From JBFWUW01 sp050247075 (GTDB lineage: Bacteria > Planctomycetota > Planctomycetia > Pirellulales > JBFWUW01), in NCBI GenBank assembly GCA_050247075.1, contig JBFWUW010000076.1:1-29521 (forward strand): a DNA stretch of 29,521 nucleotides. Direction: 5' to 3'. Below the pieces are notes generated by a model. It saw only the letters and a list, made by a program, of their open reading frames with translations, searched no databases and was not told the DNA's origin. Shown here piece by piece: positions 23,672 to 29,521 of this stretch. Within the stretch, counting starts at the first letter, position 1; each line of letters starts with the position of its first letter. The position numbers and the translations under genes are program-made.

Positions 23672-24820
23672 ATGCAGTTTCGCACGCGCGCCATTCATGT
23701 TGGCCAAGACCACGACCCGCAAACCGGCGCGGTCGTGCCGCCGTTGCACCTGGCGAGCACCTTTGTGCAGCCAGGGGCGGGTGAGTGGGGGGCCTTCGAC
23801 TACTCGCGGTCGGGCAATCCCACCCGCAAGGCGCTGGAAACCACGCTCTCCTCGCTAGAATCCGGCACGCATGCGCTGGCGTTTGCCACCGGCATGGCGG
23901 CCACGCATTGCGCCACCATGCTATTGCGGGCGGGCGACCACATCCTGGCCGGCACCGATATCTACGGCGGCACCTACCGGTTGCTGCACAAGATTCTGGA
24001 CCGCTCCGGCATCACCGTATCGCTGGTCGATACGACCGACGTGGACAACCTGGCGGCGGCCATCACACCGGCGACCAAATTGCTGTGGCTGGAAAGCCCC
24101 GGCAACCCCTTGATGAGCATTACCGACCTCGCGGCCTGCGCGACGGTCGCCAAACAGCGGGGCGTGCTAACCGCGGTCGATAACACGCTGGCTTCGCCCG
24201 TGCTGACGCGGCCGTTGGAACTGGGTATCGACATCGTGATGCACTCGGCCACCAAGTACCTGGGGGGACATAGCGACCTGATGGGGGGCGCACTGGTCGT
24301 CAAGGACAAGGAACTGTTCGACCGGCTGTACTTCGTGCAGAACGCCACCGGCGCGATCATGGGGCCGTTGGAGGCATTCTTGTGTTCGCGCGGTTTGAAA
24401 ACCTTGGAACTGCGGGTGTTGGAGCAAAGCCGCACCGCGTTGAAGATCGCCCAGTATCTGGCAGCGGACCGCCGCGTGGCCAAGGTCAACTACCCTGGCT
24501 TGCCGGGCCATCCGGGGCACCAGATTGCCGCGAGGCAAATGGCGGGGGGCTTTGGGGCCATGCTCAGCTTTGAAGTCGCGGGCGACTTCACCGCGGCGCA
24601 GCGAATCTGCAAGGCGACTCGGCTGTTTCAGTTAGCGGTGAGCCTGGGCGCGGTGGAGTCGCTGATCGAACAGCCGGCCAGCATGTCGCACGCCAGCTAC
24701 GACCGCCAGGCCCGCCTGGCCCACGGCATCACCGACAGCCTGATCCGCCTCAGCGTAGGGCTGGAAGCCTTCGACGACCTGCGCGACGACCTGGACCAGG
24801 CACTAGCGGCGGCCACGTAG
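23672..24820 (+). CDS. Cystathionine gamma-lyase/synthase-family PLP enzyme
   Basis: The 382-residue protein is a second fold-type I PLP enzyme of the same family. It has the textbook motifs YSRSGNPTRKALE (44-56), FATGMAATHCATMLL, DIYGGTYR, AVDNTLASP (Asp170), HSATKYLGGHSD (Lys195) and SLGAVESLIEQPASMSH. Sequence style fits cystathionine gamma-lyase or gamma-synthase; sequence alone cannot settle which. Beside the first enzyme, one may run forward transsulfuration and the other the reverse. The 210-bp spacer is full of repeats, so a shared transcript is uncertain. Its own start at ATG 23672 matches the family's QFRTRAIHVGQ opening. Confidence 0.9.
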   Translation: MQFRTRAIHVGQDHDPQTGAVVPPLHLASTFVQPGAGEWGAFDYSRSGNPTRKALETTLSSLESGTHALAFATGMAATHCATMLLRAGDHILAGTDIYGGTYRLLHKILDRSGITVSLVDTTDVDNLAAAITPATKLLWLESPGNPLMSITDLAACATVAKQRGVLTAVDNTLASPVLTRPLELGIDIVMHSATKYLGGHSDLMGGALVVKDKELFDRLYFVQNATGAIMGPLEAFLCSRGLKTLELRVLEQSRTALKIAQYLAADRRVAKVNYPGLPGHPGHQIAARQMAGGFGAMLSFEVAGDFTAAQRICKATRLFQLAVSLGAVESLIEQPASMSHASYDRQARLAHGITDSLIRLSVGLEAFDDLRDDLDQALAAAT

Positions 24821-24880
24821 CGGCACGACTCCCGCCTTGCCGCTTGTGGCGCATTCGGCGAACCATTCCCAACATCCGCC

Positions 24881-24920
24881 CCCCTCTCCCCGCCGCGGGA
24901 GAGGGGCCGGGGGTGAGGGG
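24881..24920. repeat. CTC-rich palindromic repeat, single copy
   Basis: A 10-bp stem CCCCTCTCCC/GGGAGAGGGG with loop CGCCGC (24881-24906) is followed by CCGGGGGTGAGGGG, the same element type as at 23499-23606. The surrounding gap (24821-25114) otherwise holds a GCAAAGC/GCTTTGC palindrome and no gene. Confidence 0.65.
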
Positions 24921-24990
24921 CGGCATCGTGTTCGACGATCCATGCCCGAAAGCCTTTCGCTAGAACTACGGAAACTTACAACTTCAAGCC

Positions 24991-25016
24991 TGCAAAGCAG
25001 GAGCTTTGCGGCTACG
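24991..25016 (-). repeat. CGTAGCCGCAAAGCTCCTGC repeat, copy 1
   Basis: The minus strand reads CGTAGCCGCAAAGCTCCTGC followed by TTTGC. It contains the inverted repeat GCAAAGC-AGGA-GCTTTGC (24992-25009). A near copy lies at 28858-28883. Confidence 0.5.
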
Positions 25017-25114
25017 TCGCGCCACGCGACATTGCCGCGTACCGGTGGTACCATGCTCGGATTCCCGCGAACGTCTCCCCGTGGAAACAAAGAGTTCTGG
25101 CCCCCTCTTATGTC

Positions 25115-25885
25115 ATGACGCGGCAAGATACTTTCACCGCTGGCTGCCACCCTTATCGGGATGGCTATAGCGTGCTGCCGAAGCTGAAGCCGTTGACGGG
25201 ACCGGTCTTCGATGAGCAACTGCCGCGTTTCTTGCAAGCCAAGCAAGAAGCCGCTTTGCATCAGCCATGCTACTTTGAGTCCGACCTGGACCCCGCCCGC
25301 GGGTTACGAATTGGCGAGTATATCCGCCAGACCGTGGGGGGCGATTTTCAACGGCGGCACGCCCACGGCGGCTTGCGGCAAATGGGCCAAGACCTGCGGG
25401 AAGATATCGCCATCCATTGCCTGGACGGCAACCGCGACTGGCTGGCCGCGGCCCATGTCTCGCTCCCCAGCGGTTGGCTGCCCCAGGATAAGATTGGCAA
25501 GTCGTTCGCGGAGGTCCACCGGGAAGTGCCCGGCATGCGGCTCGATATCAGCCGCAAAATGGTGGAGGCGATGATCTACTCCTCCCCCTACGAGCGCTAC
25601 GTCTGGACCGTCATTTTCGAGGATCGCATCAACGGCCATCCGCGAATACCCCGCCAGCCTTTTAACGCGGCCGCTCCGCAACTCTTCGTGCGCTACGAGC
25701 GGCAAGTCATCATCGGCTTTCCCGATTTATCCGCGGCCCTGTTTGTGATTTGCCAGCATCTGATTCCCGAGGCTTCCATCGACAAGCCAGCCCTGCGCCA
25801 AGCCCTGGCCGGCATGACCCCCGAGCAAAGAATCTACAAAGGGTTCGACGACAGCTACCCAGACCTGATGCGCTACCTGGCCTAA
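25115..25885 (+). CDS. DUF3445 haem-dependent oxidative N-demethylase-like protein
   Basis: The 256-residue protein matches the DUF3445 family, the alpha-subunit type of haem-dependent oxidative N-demethylase, which removes methyl groups from small amines such as dimethylamine. Recognisable segments are MGQDLREDIAIHCLDG (90-105), LPSGWLPQDKIGKSFAEVHREVPG (117-140) and LFVRYERQVIIGFPDLSAALFVI (190-212), the last resembling the family's 'RxERQTLxxLPxTGAxxFTI'. It is shorter than the well-studied enzymes. No beta or gamma subunits are encoded next to it, so the activity may differ. ATG 25115 lacks a clear Shine-Dalgarno. Family assignment is fairly sure; function is an inference. Confidence 0.75.
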   Translation: MTRQDTFTAGCHPYRDGYSVLPKLKPLTGPVFDEQLPRFLQAKQEAALHQPCYFESDLDPARGLRIGEYIRQTVGGDFQRRHAHGGLRQMGQDLREDIAIHCLDGNRDWLAAAHVSLPSGWLPQDKIGKSFAEVHREVPGMRLDISRKMVEAMIYSSPYERYVWTVIFEDRINGHPRIPRQPFNAAAPQLFVRYERQVIIGFPDLSAALFVICQHLIPEASIDKPALRQALAGMTPEQRIYKGFDDSYPDLMRYLA

Positions 25886-25954
25886 ACTCCACCTCGGCCG
25901 GCGCTGCCCCGCGGTATTCATCACAAGCGCATCACCATGCGTGCCCATTTGGCA

Positions 25955-26015
25955 CACAACAATGCGCAATCCGCACACTGAAAACCGAATAGCTGATGGC
26001 TGACAGCTTCTCCGC
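25955..26015 (+). repeat. Composite intergenic repeat, reduced copy C (upstream of pckA)
   Basis: CACACTGAAAACCGAATAGC is followed by TGATGGCTGACAGCTT, carrying the AGCTGATGGCTGACAGCTT word of copies A and B in the same orientation relative to the downstream gene. The CTCATAC part is missing. Confidence 0.45.
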
Positions 26016-26104
26016 TGACCGCTTTCCGCGTCGCCGAAATCGCCTCTCCGTGGTAGGCTGTGGCCTGAACCCTGCACCGAGAATCCGCGCGAGGAATTGC
26101 CGGC

Positions 26105-27691
26105 ATGAACGTCGAACTCGATTTGGGCCGTTACAACATTCAGGTAGAGCGCGTGCTGCGCAATCCGCCTCCTGCAAGGCTGTACGAAGAGGCCGTGCGG
26201 ACGGAACGCAGCCTGATCACCAGCAGCGGCGCGCTGTTGGCCCTGTCGGGCGCCAAGACTGGACGCAGCCCCAAGGACAAGCGGATCGTCGATCATCCCT
26301 CCAGTTCGGGCGATATCTGGTGGGGCGATGTCAATATCAAGCTCAACGAGCCGACGTTCATCCTCAACCGGCAGCGGGCCATCGATTACCTCAACACCCG
26401 CGAGCAGTTGTATGTCATCGACGGCTTTGCCGGGTGGGATCCGCGGTACCGCATCAAGGTGCGGGTGATCTGCACGCGGGCTTATCATGCGTTGTTCATG
26501 CACAACATGCTGATCCGCCCCACGTTGGAGGAACTGGCCAACTTTGGCGAGCCCGACTATGTGATCTACAACGCCGGTCGGTTTCCGGCCAATCCGTACA
26601 CGTCCAACATGACATCGAACACGTCGATCGCCATGTCGTTCGAACTGCGGCAACTGGTGATTTTGGGAACGGAGTACGCCGGCGAGATGAAGAAGGGCGT
26701 CTTCACGCTGATGCACTATTTGATGCCCAAGCAAAACGTGCTGTCGATGCATTGCTCGGCCAATGAAGGGCCCGACGGCGATGTCAGCCTGTTCTTTGGG
26801 CTGTCGGGCACCGGTAAGACCACCCTCTCGGCGGACCCGCGGCGGCGGCTGATTGGCGACGACGAGCATTGCTGGACCGACAGCGGCGTGTTCAATGTCG
26901 AAGGAGGCTGCTACGCCAAGACGATCAATCTTTCGGCCGAGTACGAGCCCGACATTTACCGGGCGATCCGCTTTGGTTGCGTGCTGGAGAACGTCGTCTG
27001 CGACCCCGGCACGCGGCAAGTCGATTTTTCCAGCAATGCCCTGACGGAGAACACCCGCGCGGCTTATCCCATTGAGTTCATCGACAACGCCAAGGTGCCG
27101 TGCAGCGGCGGCCACCCCAAAAACATCATCCTGCTGACGTGCGATGCCTACGGCGTGCTGCCGCCCGTCAGCCGGCTGACGCCCGAACAGGCCATGTACC
27201 ATTTTCTTAGCGGTTACACGGCCCGCGTGGCCGGCACGGAAATGGGCGTGACCGACCCGCAGGTGGCGTTTTCGGCCTGTTTTAGCGCGGCCTTTTTGGT
27301 CTGGCACCCCACCAAATACGCCGAACTGCTGGCCGAAAAGACCCGCCAGCACAAGGCCCAGGTGTGGCTGGTCAACACGGGCTGGTCGGGTGGCCGGTTT
27401 GGGGCCGGCTCGCGGATCAAACTACCCCACACGCGGGCGATTATCGACGCCATCCACTCCGGCGCGCTGGCCCGCAACCCGACGCAGGAGGACCCGGTGT
27501 TTGGCTTGGCCGTGCCGACGCATTGCCCCGGCGTGCCGTCGGAGATTCTGGTGCCGCGGGCGACCTGGAGCGACCCCGCCGACTACGACGCCACGGCCCA
27601 CAAGCTATCTGGCTTGTTTCAGGCCAACTTCGCCAAATACGCCGACGTAGCCAGCGCCGCGATAGCCGCCGCGGGGCCGAAGGGCGGGTGA
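26105..27691 (+). CDS. pckA: Phosphoenolpyruvate carboxykinase (ATP)
   Basis: The 528-residue cytosolic enzyme converts oxaloacetate and ATP to phosphoenolpyruvate, CO2 and ADP, the first step of gluconeogenesis. The kinase P-loop GLSGTGKT is at residues 232-239, which together with the overall layout marks the ATP-dependent rather than the GTP-dependent type. Other family motifs are RSPKDKRIV, the VICTRAYHALFMHNMLIRP region, LIGDDEHCWTDSGVFNVEGGCYAK and SNALTENTRAAYPI. Near the C-terminus is VNTGWSGGRFGAGSRIKLPHTRAII. AGGA lies nine bases before the ATG. It stands alone; the gap upstream carries a repeat and the gap downstream a GAGTGGGGAATGTCGAGTG-type low-complexity stretch. Confidence 0.97.
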   Translation: MNVELDLGRYNIQVERVLRNPPPARLYEEAVRTERSLITSSGALLALSGAKTGRSPKDKRIVDHPSSSGDIWWGDVNIKLNEPTFILNRQRAIDYLNTREQLYVIDGFAGWDPRYRIKVRVICTRAYHALFMHNMLIRPTLEELANFGEPDYVIYNAGRFPANPYTSNMTSNTSIAMSFELRQLVILGTEYAGEMKKGVFTLMHYLMPKQNVLSMHCSANEGPDGDVSLFFGLSGTGKTTLSADPRRRLIGDDEHCWTDSGVFNVEGGCYAKTINLSAEYEPDIYRAIRFGCVLENVVCDPGTRQVDFSSNALTENTRAAYPIEFIDNAKVPCSGGHPKNIILLTCDAYGVLPPVSRLTPEQAMYHFLSGYTARVAGTEMGVTDPQVAFSACFSAAFLVWHPTKYAELLAEKTRQHKAQVWLVNTGWSGGRFGAGSRIKLPHTRAIIDAIHSGALARNPTQEDPVFGLAVPTHCPGVPSEILVPRATWSDPADYDATAHKLSGLFQANFAKYADVASAAIAAAGPKGG

Positions 27692-27855
27692 GGGGAGCGG
27701 GGGGAGTGGCGAGTGGGGAATGTCGAGTGTCGAATGAGGGATGATCGGTCGGGAGAATTGGTTTTTAACCCGATTATTTAGCCGTATCTTCAACGCACGA
27801 TGGCGGCTGCACGGCTGGGTGGCTGATCGCCGCAAGACCGACTGGCCACGTTTTC

Positions 27856-28833
27856 ATGCGAACGGAATTCCGAATCCTGGTGCTGCTGGCCCTTCTGCCG
27901 TTGCTGGGGACCGTGGGATTCATGGCCATTGAAGGATGGGGTGCGTTTGATGCTTTCTACATGTCGATCATTACGCTCACCACGGTTGGCTACCATGAGG
28001 TACATCCGCTTTCGACGGCTGGACGGGCCTTTGTCATTGTGTTCTTGGTGGCCGGATCGGGGGTCTTTTTCTTCGGAATCGTCCGCCTGGGCGAGCTTGC
28101 CGTGCGGAGCGAGATCCGCGACTGGATGGGATGGCGTTTCATGAACGATCAATTGAAGGCTCTGTCGCGGCATTACGTCGTTTGTGGATCTGGCCGCATG
28201 GGGCGGACTATTTGCCGGGAACTGGCTGGCCGAGGCCTCCCCTTTGTCGTCGTGGACCGGTCCGAAGCAGCCATCCGTTATTGCCAAGAGCAAAAATGGA
28301 TCAGCCTGCTCGGCGATGCCACCGACGATACTGTCCTGGAAGAGGCGGGCATTCATCGGGCTGGCGGGCTGGCGGCTGTCTTGTCCAGCGATGCCGACAA
28401 CATGTACGTGGTGATGTCCGCCCGATTGTTGTCGCCAGACCTGCCGATCGTGGCGCGTGTCGATGACGAAAAGAGCGAGGTCAAGCTGCGCAAGGCGGGT
28501 GCCAACCGCATCATCAGCATGTACGCGGCGGGCGGCCTCAAAGTGGCCCAGTTGCTGGCTAATCCGGAACTGGAGGATTTTCTGGAGATTTTTACCCATA
28601 GCGGCACGGAGTTGGACCTGGCCGAGGTGCATGTTTCCGCCGATGGGCCTTTTGCCGGCAAATCCCTGGACGAATCGTCATTCCGCGGACGCGGAGTGAT
28701 CGTCGTGGGCATCCGTCACCAAAACGGCGAGCTGCTGTTCAACCCGCCGCCAGCCACGACGCTACAGCCGGAAGACCAGGTAATCATCATGGGCTCCTCG
28801 AAAGCCCTCGGCCGGATTCTCAAACTCGAATAG
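27856..28833 (+). CDS. Two-helix potassium channel with RCK (TrkA-N and TrkA-C) domains, atypical filter
   Basis: The 325-residue protein has the plan of prokaryotic MthK-like channels. Helix 1 is at about residues 5-25, followed by a pore helix and filter, helix 2 at about 57-77, an RCK N-domain with Rossmann motif GSGRMG (111-116) and Asp134, and an RCK C-domain (about 235-325). The pore sequence is TTVGYHEVHPLS, so the filter reads TVGYHE instead of TVGYGD/E. His47 replaces the second filter glycine. Ligand gating through the RCK ring is expected from the family. The start at ATG 27856 leaves a very short N-terminus, common in this group. It is monocistronic as far as can be seen. Confidence 0.9.
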   Translation: MRTEFRILVLLALLPLLGTVGFMAIEGWGAFDAFYMSIITLTTVGYHEVHPLSTAGRAFVIVFLVAGSGVFFFGIVRLGELAVRSEIRDWMGWRFMNDQLKALSRHYVVCGSGRMGRTICRELAGRGLPFVVVDRSEAAIRYCQEQKWISLLGDATDDTVLEEAGIHRAGGLAAVLSSDADNMYVVMSARLLSPDLPIVARVDDEKSEVKLRKAGANRIISMYAAGGLKVAQLLANPELEDFLEIFTHSGTELDLAEVHVSADGPFAGKSLDESSFRGRGVIVVGIRHQNGELLFNPPPATTLQPEDQVIIMGSSKALGRILKLE

Positions 28834-29179
28834 CCGCGTCCGGTTGCTCGGCCCGCCACGTAGCCGCAAGGCTCCTGCTTTAGGATGCTATGGTCCGAAA
28901 TAAATTCCTGAATTCAAGTGGATTCAATCAACGGTTGACAAATGGCGCTCGGCCAAAGGTTTATAGCGGTTCGTTTGGATAATGATCCCGTGCGAACGCT
29001 TCAAATTGCCTAGTTTTCGGCCTTCCCGTTGGTCGGCCTAGGCTCATTGGCCGCACGAAACGCAATAAGAACCACGGATAACCCGGCGCGGCGTAGCCGC
29101 AACCAAAAATGAAAATAGCTTTGCCCGTTCGGTAATGTGAGGGCTTGAACGTCTCTCACGTACACCGAGGAGCAACGCT
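28834..29179. other. Gene-free stretch with lower GC and a repeat
   Basis: No coding frame is supported in this 346-bp gap. It holds a CGTAGCCGCAAGGCTCCTGC repeat (28858-28883) and a consensus TTGACA (28935-28940) without a well-placed -10. It is visibly richer in A and T than the flanking genes. A partial CGTAGCCGCAA word recurs at 29092-29102. It could be the flank of an inserted element, which would fit the multi-copy family I recall for the next gene. Confidence 0.5.
28858..28883 (+). repeat. CGTAGCCGCAAGGCTCCTGC repeat, copy 2
   Basis: It matches the minus strand of 24991-25016 apart from one base in the CAAAG/CAAGG part, and continues into TTTAGG. Confidence 0.5.
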
Positions 29180-29521
29180 ATGAACTCTTTCATACAACGC
29201 CACGCGGCCAATGTCATGGGAATGTTGAGCGGCTACGACCGGTTCCGCCCGCGGGGAACGCCGCGGTGGCTGGCCAACACCAAGGGGATGGGGAGCTTTC
29301 TGTTTGCGGCCCAGGTTCTTCTGAAAGACTTCAAGGACCATGCCATCGATGTGACCGACCGCGTGCGCGAGGCCAGCAAGCGCTTGGCCGCCAGCCAAGG
29401 ACGACCGTTTGAGCATCTCCGCGGCAGCGCCATCAGCAAGGAGGACACCGCTCGCCGGATCGCCGAGGCCGACAGCGTGCGAGAGGGCTTGATCTGCGTG
29501 CTGAGTTGCACGGAGTCTTGT
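29180..29521 (+). CDS. Uncharacterised protein of a multi-copy family, N-terminal part
   Basis: The first 114 residues are present and the gene runs off the right edge. It starts after a strong GAGGAG seven bases upstream of the ATG. The opening FIQRHAANVMGMLSGYDRFRPRG and later LKDFKDHAIDVTDRVREASKRLA, RPFEHLRG, SKEDTARRIAEADSVREGLICVLSCTE follow a pattern I recall from a large uncharacterised family of about 400-450 residues, often in several copies per genome ('GxDRxxFRGxL...LLKDF...SKEDxARxIAxRDxIxEGLICVxxxxEPC'). Its function is not known to me; copy number hints at mobility, but no transposase catalytic motif is visible in this part. Confidence 0.75.
   Translation, partial: MNSFIQRHAANVMGMLSGYDRFRPRGTPRWLANTKGMGSFLFAAQVLLKDFKDHAIDVTDRVREASKRLAASQGRPFEHLRGSAISKEDTARRIAEADSVREGLICVLSCTESC

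Noticed and set aside
23401..23784. Open frame of 127 codons across the gap between the PLP genes
   Set aside because: It is made of the 3' end of one gene, repeats and the 5' end of the next in a wrong frame.
28935..28966. TTGACA with downstream TATAGC as a promoter for the last gene
   Set aside because: The spacer is 21 bp, too long for a normal sigma-70 promoter, and the site is over 200 bp from the start codon.

Overview
The window is GC-rich bacterial DNA, and its gene content points to a planctomycete, probably of the Pirellulales. The clearest marker is a 1087-residue secreted protein combining a propeller-type dehydrogenase domain, HEAT repeats and a C-terminal CxxCH haem domain of the Pirellula/Verrucomicrobium type. 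Supporting signs are the NPYRSP motif in a membrane protease, mostly short operons with long spacers, and many 'word-like' interspersed repeats. This assignment is inference from families; no 16S gene is present.

Layout. 1-1979 (minus): trpS, a four-helix membrane protein of unknown function and acpS (cut by the window edge). 2268-3005: an alpha/beta hydrolase that lacks its nucleophile and histidine. 3070-7385: a sugar-nucleotide operon (oxidoreductase, N-acetyltransferase, aminotransferase, epimerase) matching the WbpB-D-E-I steps towards a 2,3-diacetamido uronic acid for surface polysaccharide. 7527-10804: a YqgE protein, a GAF-SpoIIE phosphatase and a CPBP protease with a long insert. 10897-12906 (minus): cstA, preceded by an unlisted 59-residue membrane ORF. 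13010-14416: two divergent toxin-antitoxin modules, a PIN module and a DUF433/DUF5615 module whose toxin is frameshifted. 14490-21658 (minus): the haem-binding dehydrogenase, a GlcD-type oxidase, proS and tRNA-Cys.

21820-24820 is the most interesting part. A 100-bp interval holds a promoter, two tandem hairpins with the same 15-base apex and a strong terminator, with no plus-strand gene upstream for that terminator to serve. It reads as a small RNA gene of about 82 nt. Directly after it comes a second promoter and a leader containing the conserved words of SAM-II/SAM-V riboswitches, a competing hairpin and an intrinsic terminator, then two Cys/Met-metabolism PLP enzymes. That arrangement predicts SAM-controlled attenuation of transsulfuration genes.

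25115-29521: a DUF3445 haem N-demethylase-like protein, ATP-dependent PEP carboxykinase (pckA), a two-helix potassium channel with RCK domains and an altered selectivity filter, and the start of an uncharacterised protein of a family I recall as multi-copy, behind a stretch of lower GC. Three classes of short repeats are scattered between genes. Two of the three copies of the largest class lie directly upstream of a gene start; the third lies about 90 bp upstream of one.
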